Below, piece after piece: positions 24,810 to 32,297 of a stretch of DNA of 39,068 nt. The first letter of the stretch is position 1. Every line of letters begins with the position of its first letter. The notes below the pieces were generated by a model. That model was given only the letters and a program-made list of their open reading frames with translations, was not told the DNA's origin and ran no database searches. The translations under genes were made by a program, and so were the position numbers. The stretch lies in contig CALAZS010000090.1 of the NCBI GenBank assembly GCA_937926265.1, positions 1 to 39,068 of the forward strand, given 5' to 3'. Source of the stretch: an uncultured Gammaproteobacteria bacterium. Lineage in GTDB: Bacteria; Pseudomonadota; Gammaproteobacteria; Chromatiales; Chromatiaceae.

Positions 24810-25097
24810 ATGGCTCACCTGGAACAGGTCGACAATAATCACTACAAGCTAACCGGTAAACTTGATTTCAAGACAGTTACAGCTGTACTGAGTCAATTTC
24901 ACAATTTAAAACTGGCTGACCAGGTTGAGATAGATCTTTCGGGCATTGACCGCTCCAACAGTGCCGGATTAACGCTATTACTGGAACTACTGGCAGACGC
25001 AAAAAAACAGAACAGGCAGGTTCGTTTCACGGGGATATCTGATGCCATGATTGATCTGGCTGAAATGAGTAACGTTAAGCATCTTCTTCAACCCTGA
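24810..25097 (+). CDS. mlaB: STAS-domain protein MlaB
   Basis: 95 residues, one STAS domain. It begins with the beta strand HYKLTGKLDFKTVTAVL and has the central VEIDLSGIDRSNSAGLTLLL, matching the E. coli MlaB region with the functional Ser/Thr. It binds MlaF and is needed for the stability and activity of the transporter. It starts two bases after the mlaC stop, with GGGATAAAG as ribosome site. It is the last gene before murA; the ibaG gene usual in this place is missing. Confidence 0.93.
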   Translation: MAHLEQVDNNHYKLTGKLDFKTVTAVLSQFHNLKLADQVEIDLSGIDRSNSAGLTLLLELLADAKKQNRQVRFTGISDAMIDLAEMSNVKHLLQP

Positions 25098-25148
25098 CTG
25101 ATAGTATCTAATTGGCAGCATCAATTAGCCCTTTTCTGTCACTATCAG
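25098..25148 (+). promoter_or_regulatory. Nested inverted repeat in the mlaB–murA gap
   Basis: An outer pair CTGATAGT (25098-25105) / ACTATCAG (25141-25148) encloses an inner pair CTAATTG (25108-25114) / CAATTAG (25122-25128) with a 7-nt loop. The two perfect stems could fold as RNA, or be protein-binding half-sites in DNA. No T-tract follows the outer stem, so it is not a standard terminator. It begins immediately after the mlaB stop and ends 38 bases before murA. Confidence 0.6.
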
Positions 25149-25186
25149 GTAAACTAGCCGCATTTTTTTCCAGAAACCTTTCTTAA

Positions 25187-26446
25187 ATGGATAAATTGAT
25201 AATCACTGGTGGTGGCGCACTGGCTGGAGATGTTCGTATCTCCGGTGCCAAAAATGCTGCCCTGCCGATACTTGCCTCCACGCTGCTTGCTGAAGGCTCC
25301 TCGGTAATCGGTAATGTGCCGCACCTGCACGACATTACCACCACCATGGAATTGCTGGGTCGGTTCGGTGTGAAATTAACACTGAATGAAAAAATGCAGG
25401 TTGAAATCAATGCCGATTCGGTTTCCAGTTTCACTGCGCCCTACGAACTGGTTCGAACCATGCGTGCCTCTATACTGGTGCTCGGGCCCTTGTTATCAAG
25501 ATTTGGCGAAGCCAATGTTTCATTGCCAGGTGGTTGCGCGATCGGGGCCAGGCCGGTAAACCTGCATATTGACGGTCTGCGTGCCATGGGAGCCGATATT
25601 GCCGTAGAAAACGGTTATATCCGGGCAAGGTGCAAGCGTCTCAAAGGTGCCCGTTTGATGATGGATATTGTCACCGTTACCGGCACTGAAAACCTGTTAA
25701 TGGCGGCGACCCTGGCTGACGGTGAAAGCGTAATTGAAAATGCTGCCAGGGAACCCGAAGTGGTCGACCTGGCAAATTTCCTCAATGCCATGGGTGCAAA
25801 AATTAGTGGTGCCGGCACCGATAAAATTCATGTTGAGGGGGTTGACTCGCTTAAGGGTGCTGAATATTTCGTTTTACCTGACCGAATTGAAACCGGTACA
25901 TTTTTAGTGGCAGCTGCGATGACCAGGGGCTCTGTTATGGTCAGGGATACTGATCCGGCTTTATTGGACGCGGTTATTGCCAAACTACGCGAGGCAGGCG
26001 CCGTCATTGAAACCGGTGAAGACTGGATTAGCCTCGACATGCAGGGACGCAGACCCAAAGCCGTTAATATCCACACGGCACCATACCCGGCATTTCCTAC
26101 GGATATGCAGGCACAGTTTACCGCGATGAACAGTGTTGCCGAAGGTGTCGGGGTAATTACTGAAACCGTATTTGAAAACCGCTTTATGCATGTGTCTGAA
26201 TTGCAGCGCATGGGCGCGGATATCAAGTTGGAGGGAAATACTGCCATTTGCACAGGTGTAGAACAGTTAACTGCTGCACCGGTTATGGCAACCGATTTAA
26301 GAGCCTCCGCCAGCCTGGTATTGGCAGGCCTGGTTGCCGAAGGTTCCACCGAGGTTAACCGTATCTATCATATTGATCGCGGCTATCAGAATATTGAAGA
26401 CAAGTTTGCCGGTCTCGGCGCTGTCATTAAACGTCAACCCGGCTGA
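25187..26446 (+). CDS. murA: UDP-N-acetylglucosamine 1-carboxyvinyltransferase
   Basis: 419 residues, exactly the E. coli length. It catalyses the first committed step of peptidoglycan synthesis, transfer of enolpyruvate from PEP to UDP-GlcNAc. Seen are ISGAKNAALPIL near the start (with the substrate-binding Lys-Asn pair), the catalytic C117 in SLPGGCAIGARPVNLH (the fosfomycin target), LPDRIETGTFLVAAA, HPAFPTDMQAQF-like YPAFPTDMQAQF, and ATDLRASASLVLAG. The ribosome site before the ATG is poor. Since Cys is present at the active site, no built-in fosfomycin resistance by Cys-to-Asp change is expected. Confidence 0.98.
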   Translation: MDKLIITGGGALAGDVRISGAKNAALPILASTLLAEGSSVIGNVPHLHDITTTMELLGRFGVKLTLNEKMQVEINADSVSSFTAPYELVRTMRASILVLGPLLSRFGEANVSLPGGCAIGARPVNLHIDGLRAMGADIAVENGYIRARCKRLKGARLMMDIVTVTGTENLLMAATLADGESVIENAAREPEVVDLANFLNAMGAKISGAGTDKIHVEGVDSLKGAEYFVLPDRIETGTFLVAAAMTRGSVMVRDTDPALLDAVIAKLREAGAVIETGEDWISLDMQGRRPKAVNIHTAPYPAFPTDMQAQFTAMNSVAEGVGVITETVFENRFMHVSELQRMGADIKLEGNTAICTGVEQLTAAPVMATDLRASASLVLAGLVAEGSTEVNRIYHIDRGYQNIEDKFAGLGAVIKRQPG

Positions 26447-26492
26447 TTCCATTATTTAATATGAGCATTTGATTTAAACATTCGGGAAAATC

Positions 26493-27137
26493 ATGAATTT
26501 TGAAGTACCTATTACCATCGCTCTTTCCAAGGGGCGCATTTTTGACCAGACCATGCCTTTGCTGGCAAGTGCTGGCATTGAAGCGGCTGAAAATCCTGAA
26601 ACCAGTCGCAAGCTTATCCTGGATACCAATCATGACCAGATCAAACTGGTTATCATCAGGGCGACTGATGTACCGACATACGTACAGTGGGGAGCTGCTG
26701 ATATAGGCGTTGCCGGAAAGGATGTGTTATTTGAGCATGGCGGTGAAGGAGTTTATGAGCCGCTGGATCTCAATATTGCTCGCTGCCGAATGATGGTTGC
26801 CGGCAAACCCAATGCGTCACTTGAGGGTGACAGACTGCGAATTGCAACCAAGTACGTGAAATCCGCCAGGCAGCACTTTGCATCCAAAGGTCAGCAGGTT
26901 GATATCATTAAATTGTATGGATCGATGGAGCTGGCTCCAATCGTTGGCTTGTCAGATCTGATCGTCGATCTGGTTGAATCCGGCAATACACTTAAGGCAA
27001 ATGGTCTGGTTCCTCTTGAGCATATTTCTGATATCAGTTCCAGGCTGGTGGTTAACCGCGCTTCCTGGAAAACCAAGCATTCAACAATCAAGACCCTGAT
27101 TGATATTCTTGAACAGACGGTTAATGAATCCCGTTAA
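26493..27137 (+). CDS. hisG: ATP phosphoribosyltransferase, short form
   Basis: 214 residues. It starts the histidine pathway by joining ATP and PRPP. Typical motifs are ITIALSKGRIFDQTMPLL, VQWGAADIGVAGKDVL and the PRPP-binding ELAPIVGLSDLIVDLVESG. The C-terminal regulatory ACT-like domain of the E. coli enzyme (299 residues) is absent. Short HisG proteins work in an octamer with HisZ, a catalytically dead HisRS relative; no hisZ is in this window, so it should be elsewhere. The gene follows murA by 46 bases and precedes hisD. Confidence 0.96.
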   Translation: MNFEVPITIALSKGRIFDQTMPLLASAGIEAAENPETSRKLILDTNHDQIKLVIIRATDVPTYVQWGAADIGVAGKDVLFEHGGEGVYEPLDLNIARCRMMVAGKPNASLEGDRLRIATKYVKSARQHFASKGQQVDIIKLYGSMELAPIVGLSDLIVDLVESGNTLKANGLVPLEHISDISSRLVVNRASWKTKHSTIKTLIDILEQTVNESR

Positions 27138-27165
27138 AATTATCTAATATTTATTGGCAAAGAAC

Positions 27166-28467
27166 ATGGCTGAGATACGACAACTTAATTCATCTGATAC
27201 GGATTTTTATGCCCGGCTGGACGAGCTGCTTGCATGGGATTCTGTTTCCGATGCCGGTGTTAATCAGATCGTGGATGAGATTATTCAAAATATTCGCAGC
27301 CATGGTGACAGTGCCCTGCTTGAATATACCAACCGTTTTGATCGAATGCAGGCAACGGCTGTTTCAGAGCTTGTTATCTCAGTTGAAGAATTAAAGCAGG
27401 CCGCGGAAAGTATTGATGATCAACAGCGGGCTGCATTGGAACATGCTGCCGAGCGCGTTCGTCTTTATGCTGAGCGTCAGAAAATGTCATCCTGGGAATA
27501 CACCGAAGATGATGGCACCATGCTTGGCCAGAAGATTACCCCTTTGGACAAGGTTGGACTTTACGTTCCCGGTGGCAAGGCTGCTTACCCTTCATCGGTA
27601 TTAATGAATGCCATTCCGGCCAAGGTTGCCGGGGTTGAAGAACTCATAATGGTTGTGCCAACACCGGATGGTGAGAAAAATGCCCTGGTGCTGGCGGCCG
27701 CCTATATCGCCGGTGTGGACAAGGTTTATTGTGTCGGGGGTGCGCAGGCAGTAGCGGCACTGGCTTACGGCACTGAAACAGTTCCTGCCGTTGACAAGAT
27801 TGTAGGTCCCGGCAACATCTACGTAGCAACGGCAAAGCGTGCCGTATTTGGCCAGGTTGGCATCGACATGGTCGCTGGTCCATCCGAAATCCTGATTATC
27901 TGCGATGGTAAAACCGACCCTGACTGGGTTGCCATGGACCTGTTTTCCCAGGCCGAGCATGATGAAGATGCCCAGTCAATCCTGTTGTGCCCTGATGAAG
28001 ACTTTATTGGGCAGGTTGAAGCTGCTGTTGATCGCCTGCTGCCGGAGATGGAACGCTCCGGTATTATTGCAACGGCCTTGAAAAACCGGGCAGCTCTTAT
28101 CAAGGTGGAAAACCTTGATCAGGCTGCTGAGATTTCAAACTATATTGCACCTGAGCACCTGGAGTTATCCGTTGAAGACCCCCAGGGTTACGTCGAAAAA
28201 ATTCTGCATGCCGGGGCAATTTTCATGGGACGTTATACTTCTGAGCCATTAGGTGATTACTGTGCCGGACCAAATCATGTGTTGCCTACCTCCAGAACAG
28301 CACGATTTTCATCGCCACTAGGTGTCTATGATTTCCAGAAGCGGTCTAGTCTGATCATGGTTTCCGGGGATGGCGCTCAAACGCTGGGGCAAACTGCTTC
28401 TGTTCTCGCCCGTGGAGAAGGTCTTACGGCGCACGCACGTTCAGCGGAATACCGCTTACTTAAATGA
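27166..28467 (+). CDS. hisD: Histidinol dehydrogenase
   Basis: 433 residues from the ATG at 27166; a TTG at 27154 would add four residues. It oxidises histidinol to histidine in two NAD-dependent steps with a zinc ion. Visible signatures are VGLYVPGGKAAYPSSVLMNA, VGPGNIYVATAKRAVFGQVG, DMVAGPSEILIIC, FSQAEHDEDAQSIL (with the zinc/catalytic Gln and His), and YIAPEHLEL, the Glu-His catalytic pair. The stop overlaps the hisC start by four bases (ATGA). Confidence 0.97.
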   Translation: MAEIRQLNSSDTDFYARLDELLAWDSVSDAGVNQIVDEIIQNIRSHGDSALLEYTNRFDRMQATAVSELVISVEELKQAAESIDDQQRAALEHAAERVRLYAERQKMSSWEYTEDDGTMLGQKITPLDKVGLYVPGGKAAYPSSVLMNAIPAKVAGVEELIMVVPTPDGEKNALVLAAAYIAGVDKVYCVGGAQAVAALAYGTETVPAVDKIVGPGNIYVATAKRAVFGQVGIDMVAGPSEILIICDGKTDPDWVAMDLFSQAEHDEDAQSILLCPDEDFIGQVEAAVDRLLPEMERSGIIATALKNRAALIKVENLDQAAEISNYIAPEHLELSVEDPQGYVEKILHAGAIFMGRYTSEPLGDYCAGPNHVLPTSRTARFSSPLGVYDFQKRSSLIMVSGDGAQTLGQTASVLARGEGLTAHARSAEYRLLK

Positions 28468-29519
28468 GCCGTTACTGGAGTCGTATAGTCCATGAGCTGA
28501 CACCCTATATTCCGGGTGAACAGCCGAAGATTGCCAACCTGGTAAAACTCAATACCAATGAAAATCCTTATGGTCCTTCCCCCCGGGTTGTAGAGGCAAT
28601 CAAAAATGAACTGGGTGACAGTATGCGTTTATACCCTGATCCCGGTTCAGACAAGTTACGCCAGGCTGTCGCGGATAATTTCGGCTTGAGTATCAACCAG
28701 GTTTTTGTTGGCAATGGTTCTGATGAAGTGCTGGCCCATACTTTCCAGGCACTGTTAAAGCAGGACAAGCCTCTGCTGTTTCCTGATATCACCTACAGCT
28801 TCTATCCGGTCTATTGCGGCCTGTATGAAATTGAATTCAGCCAGATTCCATTAGCAGATGACTTTTCAATCAATATTGACGATTACCTGTCTGAAAATGG
28901 TGGTATTATTTTTCCAAATCCGAATGCCCCAACTGGAAAACTGCTGTCACTTGCAGATATTGAAAAACTGCTCAAGTCGAATACTGAATCCGTTGTTGTA
29001 GTTGATGAGGCCTACATCGATTTTGGCGGCAAAAGTGCAGCAACCCTGATAAATCAATATTCCAACCTGCTGGTCACCCAGACCACTTCAAAGTCCCGTT
29101 CTCTGGCCGGCCTGCGCGTTGGCTATGCAATGGGAAATTCAGAGCTTATAGAAGCCCTGGTACGTGTCAAAGACAGTTTTAATTCTTATCCGCTTGATCG
29201 ACTTGCCATAGCCGGTGCCACGGCAGCGTTTGAAGATGCTGATTATTTTCGACAGACCTGTGAAAAGGTGATTGCAAGCCGGGAAGCTGTCATTGCTGAA
29301 TTAAAGGCGCTCGGGTTTGAAGTGATTCCTTCTGCGGCTAATTTTGTTTTTGCCGCTCCTGGCTGTATGCCTGCCGGTGAGTTATCTGAAGCTTTAAGGA
29401 AGCGGGGTATCATTGTGCGTTATTTTGACAAGCCTCGTATTGATGGCTATCTGAGAATAACCATCGGCACCGATGAGCAGAATCAGTTACTGATCCAGGC
29501 TCTTAAAGATTTGTGCTAA
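28464..29519 (+). CDS. hisC: Histidinol-phosphate aminotransferase
   Basis: 351 residues, a fold-type I PLP enzyme. It has NTNENPYGPSPRVVEA, VFVGNGSDEVL, the phosphate-side FPNPNAPTGKLL, VVVDEAYIDFGG and the PLP-lysine region TTSKSRSLAGLRVGYA. It makes histidinol phosphate from imidazole-acetol phosphate. Coupled to hisD by a four-base overlap. The gene is directly followed by four copies of a 16-nt repeat. Confidence 0.97.
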   Translation: MSRYWSRIVHELTPYIPGEQPKIANLVKLNTNENPYGPSPRVVEAIKNELGDSMRLYPDPGSDKLRQAVADNFGLSINQVFVGNGSDEVLAHTFQALLKQDKPLLFPDITYSFYPVYCGLYEIEFSQIPLADDFSINIDDYLSENGGIIFPNPNAPTGKLLSLADIEKLLKSNTESVVVVDEAYIDFGGKSAATLINQYSNLLVTQTTSKSRSLAGLRVGYAMGNSELIEALVRVKDSFNSYPLDRLAIAGATAAFEDADYFRQTCEKVIASREAVIAELKALGFEVIPSAANFVFAAPGCMPAGELSEALRKRGIIVRYFDKPRIDGYLRITIGTDEQNQLLIQALKDLC

Positions 29520-29520
29520 T

Positions 29521-29580
29521 TAAGAATTTTCCTAGTTAAGAATTCTCCTAGTTAAGAATTCTCCTAGTTAAGAATTCTCC
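29521..29580. repeat. Tandem repeat, 16 nt x 3.75, just after the hisC stop
   Basis: Units taagaattttcctagt, taagaattctcctagt, taagaattctcctagt and a partial taagaattctcc start at 29521, 29537, 29553 and 29569. TAA at each unit start puts stops in all three frames relative to hisC. Each unit after the first contains GAATTC. The following 60 bases hold two copies of gccagaaaatc and lead into a promoter. Confidence 0.92.
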
Positions 29581-29640
29581 GGGCCAGAAAATCCAAGCCA
29601 TAATGTCCTAGCCAGAAAATCTTACTATTTTAGTGGGAAA

Positions 29641-29669
29641 TTGACAGCTTGGCTCCCACTGACTATACC
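29641..29669 (+). promoter_or_regulatory. Sigma-70-type promoter for the small membrane protein gene
   Basis: A perfect -35 TTGACA (29641-29646) is 17 bases from TATACC (29664-29669), which matches four of six -10 positions. The next gene starts 37 bases downstream with a GAGGAG ribosome site. This is the best promoter match I see in the window. Confidence 0.75.
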
Positions 29670-29705
29670 TAAAGTGAACTCTCATTAAATACGAGGAGAT
29701 TCATA

Positions 29706-29897
29706 ATGACTGGTATCGCATATTTTATTGTTTTAGCCACTTTGGTTTCCCTTGGAATCCTGGTTGCCGGGGGAATATCAATGGCGAAAGGTGGTAAATA
29801 CGATGAAGCCCATGCATTTCCATTAATGGAAGCCGAAGTTATAGTGCAGGGGCTTGTAGTTGGAATGTTGTTAATTGCAGCCTTTTTCTGGTTGTAA
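29706..29897 (+). CDS. Small two-helix inner-membrane protein, tentatively HIG1-like
   Basis: 63 residues with two membrane helices (about 4-25 and 43-62) joined by a loop GGKYDEAHAFPLMEAEVIVQG. The helix–glycine–charged loop–LM–VxxQG–helix pattern recalls the HIG1/twin-TM small proteins associated with respiratory complexes, but the usual Arg-Val after LM is absent (here LMEAEV), so the assignment is uncertain. A strong promoter and an ideal GAGGAG site suggest it is well expressed on its own. Its stop is four bases from the end of the convergent protease gene. Confidence 0.75.
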   Translation: MTGIAYFIVLATLVSLGILVAGGISMAKGGKYDEAHAFPLMEAEVIVQGLVVGMLLIAAFFWL

Positions 29898-29901
29898 AAA
29901 T

Positions 29902-31059
29902 TTACCTGAGACTCGCATTTGACGGCCTTTCCTGAATGATGGCCGTCAACTGCATTTCGCTGGAACCCCGCATCGCGTGAATTGTGGCCTTTGTGCCGGG
30001 TTGCATTGTGGCCACAAGGTTAAGAATTTCAAAGGCTGAATACAATTCGTTGCCGTCAATACGGGTGATAATGTCACCTGGACGTAAGCCAGCCCTGTAA
30101 GCCGGGCCATTTTCCAGAACACCGGAAATCAAAACACCTTTCTGGGACTGCAGCGCATAGGCGCGCGCAAGTTCGGGCGTTATGTCATTCCCGGCAATAC
30201 CAAGCCACCCCCTGACAACATGACCGGTTTCAACAATCTGCTGCATGACGCCCCTGGCCAGGTCAGCAGGAATCGCAAAGCCGATACCATGTGAACCACC
30301 GGTTTTTGAGAAGATTGCGGTACTTATGCCAACAATATCGCCGTGGGCATTTATCAAGGCGCCTCCTGAGTTGCCGGGGTTAATGGCGGCATCTGTTTGA
30401 ATGAAATTTTCAAAGGTATTAATACCCAGCTGGCTCCTGCCGGTGGCACTGACAATGCCCTGGGTAACGGTTTGGCCAACGCCAAATGGATTGCCGATCG
30501 CAAGAACGACATCGCCCACTTTAAGATGCTTGGAGCGGGCAAAACTGATAGCGGGCAGGTTATCGTAATTGACCTTCAGCACGGCGATATCGGTGTCTTT
30601 ATCGACACCGATGATATCGGCATCAAGCGTCTGTCCGCTGGCAAGCACCACTCTAATCGCATCCGCGCCTTCAATGACGTGATTATTGGTCAAAATATAA
30701 CCGTCAGTGTCAATAATCACCCCCGAGCCAAGACTGTTTTCCCGTTTACGTCGAATCTGGCTTAAGGAATCACCAAAAAACTGCTGGATAAAGGGATCAT
30801 TAAAGTAAGGAGTGACTCTTTCAGTGGTGATCTTGGTTGTGTAAATATTGACTACGGCCGGGGCTGCCTTGGCAACTGCATCAGCATAAGAGACAGGGCC
30901 GGTTTCCCTTGCCAGGGGAATTTCAGCTGTGGGAGCTTCCTTGATATCAAGTTGCTCTTCTTTCAGCAGATCCGGATTGATCACAATAATCAGGAAAGCA
31001 GCGGCGAGTCCGGCAATGATAGAAGTGGTAAGAAATGTCAGGAAACGCTGGATTTTCAT
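29902..31059 (-). CDS. degS: Membrane-anchored periplasmic serine protease, DegS/AlgW type
   Basis: 385 residues. One N-terminal membrane helix (about 8-28) without a cleavage site tethers it to the inner membrane. The trypsin-like domain has the triad H127 (LTNNHVIEG), D157 (DKDTDIAVLKV) and S231 (NPGNSGGALIN). A single C-terminal PDZ domain (about 275-370; GVLISGVLENGPAYRAGLRP, GDIITRIDG) follows. One PDZ plus an anchor is the DegS/AlgW plan, not the two-PDZ DegP plan. Such proteases sense misfolded outer-membrane proteins and cut anti-sigma factor RseA/MucA to start the envelope stress response. No rseA or rpoE is in the window. Its place after hisC matches AlgW in Pseudomonas. Confidence 0.93.
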   Translation of the reverse strand: MKIQRFLTFLTTSIIAGLAAAFLIIVINPDLLKEEQLDIKEAPTAEIPLARETGPVSYADAVAKAAPAVVNIYTTKITTERVTPYFNDPFIQQFFGDSLSQIRRKRENSLGSGVIIDTDGYILTNNHVIEGADAIRVVLASGQTLDADIIGVDKDTDIAVLKVNYDNLPAISFARSKHLKVGDVVLAIGNPFGVGQTVTQGIVSATGRSQLGINTFENFIQTDAAINPGNSGGALINAHGDIVGISTAIFSKTGGSHGIGFAIPADLARGVMQQIVETGHVVRGWLGIAGNDITPELARAYALQSQKGVLISGVLENGPAYRAGLRPGDIITRIDGNELYSAFEILNLVATMQPGTKATIHAMRGSSEMQLTAIIQERPSNASLR

Positions 31060-31119
31060 AAAAATATCTGTCTATGATTGATGCTCTAACTATATCGTTA
31101 AGCGGTTCACGGGTCGATT

Positions 31120-31869
31120 ATGGCGACACTCCAGGAAATAACAAGTTACTGTAATAATTTTCTACAAGCCGATACTTTCAAGGATTACTGTCCCAATGGC
31201 TTGCAGGTTGAAGGTGAGCAGGACGTTAACCAGATTGTCAGCGCGGTTACTGCCTCGATGGCAGCGATAGAAGCTGCCATTGATTTAAATGCCGACGTAT
31301 TACTGGTGCATCACGGTTTTTTCTGGAAAAGTGAGAAAGCAGTGCTGACGGGAATGAAGGGAGAGCGTATCAAGGCGATAATGCAGAATGAAATTTCCCT
31401 GCTTGCTTATCATCTGCCATTGGATGTTCATCCTGAAATAGGTAATAACGCCCAGCTGGCCAGACGACTAAAGTGGGACAATGCCAAGCCTGTCAGTGAT
31501 GAAGGCCTGTTATGGCGGGTAACCTTGCCAGAGCCGATTTCGGCCTGTGGACTAAACCAGTTGTTATCCGGGGCACTGGACAGGGAGCCGTTGCACATAT
31601 CCGGAGGTCCCATGCAGTTCAAAAAAATTGGCTGGTGTACCGGTGCTGCGCAGTCATACCTCGAGCAAGCTGTAGATGCAGGCTGTGAGGCTTTTATTTC
31701 CGGTGAAATTTCTGAAAGCACCACGCATGCGGCACGTGAAATGGGTGTGCATTATTTTGCAGCAGGTCATCATGCTACCGAGCGTTATGGTGTGCAGGCC
31801 CTGGGTGAGCATATCGCATCAAAGTTTGATGTTTCACATCAATTTGTTGAAATTTCCAACCCGGTATGA
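31120..31869 (+). CDS. ybgI: NIF3/YbgI-family dinuclear metal protein
   Basis: 249 residues. Metal-ligand motifs of the family are all visible: LLVHHGFFWK, LLAYHLPLDVHPEIGNN and FAAGHHATERYGVQAL. YDCPNGLQVEG-like CPNGLQVEGEQ near the start is also typical. These toroidal hexamers bind two metals per subunit; the family is often labelled GTP cyclohydrolase 1 type 2, but its true role is unsettled. It is divergent from degS with a 60-base gap. Confidence 0.93.
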   Translation: MATLQEITSYCNNFLQADTFKDYCPNGLQVEGEQDVNQIVSAVTASMAAIEAAIDLNADVLLVHHGFFWKSEKAVLTGMKGERIKAIMQNEISLLAYHLPLDVHPEIGNNAQLARRLKWDNAKPVSDEGLLWRVTLPEPISACGLNQLLSGALDREPLHISGGPMQFKKIGWCTGAAQSYLEQAVDAGCEAFISGEISESTTHAAREMGVHYFAAGHHATERYGVQALGEHIASKFDVSHQFVEISNPV

Positions 31870-31914
31870 AACATTAGTTTCATGTTCAAATGACAGTTAT
31901 GGCAGGTAGTATCG

Positions 31915-32136
31915 ATGTCAAATAAAAAAAGAGGCATTATGCTGAAAAGTCTTGATTACCAGGATGAAGGCATGCAGGAGCTGATTAACCCTATTCCACT
32001 GGAACTGATAGGCAGTGAAGACGCTGACCTGGAAATCGAAATTGAAATTTCCAGGCAGGAAGCTGAAGAAAACGATGCTGTCAGGGATGTTATAGAAATG
32101 CTTCAGGATACCGTTGAAATTCTGGAAAAGAATTAG
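31915..32136 (+). CDS. Small acidic protein of unknown function
   Basis: 73 residues, strongly acidic (LEIEIEISRQEAEENDA), no signal peptide or membrane segment. It ends in a probable amphipathic helix (RDVIEMLQDTVEILEKN). The start may be the ATG at 31915 or one at 31939 (MLKSLDYQDEG), which has GAGG close upstream. I do not recognise a family. It lies between NIF3 and the petABC leader on the same strand, and I see no terminator separating it from pet. Confidence 0.6.
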   Translation: MSNKKRGIMLKSLDYQDEGMQELINPIPLELIGSEDADLEIEIEISRQEAEENDAVRDVIEMLQDTVEILEKN

Positions 32137-32206
32137 CGTTATATCCGTAAAAATCCAGATCAATTGACATATAACCTTGACGTTATAGTGTCTATCAAGC
32201 AAAATC

Positions 32207-32221
32207 CCGATAATTTATCGG
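32207..32221. promoter_or_regulatory. 15-base palindrome upstream of petA
   Basis: CCGATAA-T-TTATCGG is perfect apart from its central base. It could be an operator for a dimeric regulator or a short hairpin in the leader. It does not match an FNR box. A TTGACA (32164-32169) lies upstream but has no well-spaced -10. Confidence 0.55.
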
Positions 32222-32257
32222 AATTAAATCAGTATATTCTTAATAGCTGATTTAATT
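32222..32257 (+). promoter_or_regulatory. 11-bp inverted repeat upstream of petA
   Basis: AATTAAATCAG (32222-32232) and CTGATTTAATT (32247-32257) are exact inverted copies around a 14-nt AT-rich loop. It directly adjoins the 15-base palindrome and ends 40 bases before the petA ATG. Without a T-tract it is not a standard terminator; an operator or mRNA stability element is more likely. Confidence 0.6.
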
Positions 32258-32297
32258 GCTCAAACTCAATAATTATTCGCGATCGGGAGTCACAATA

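Noticed and set aside
29521..29580. Possible CRISPR array after hisC
   Set aside because: The 16-nt units are head-to-tail with no unique spacers between them, and there are no cas genes.
32164..32189. TTGACA ... TATAGT as a petABC promoter
   Set aside because: The spacer is only 14 bases, shorter than sigma-70 promoters tolerate well.
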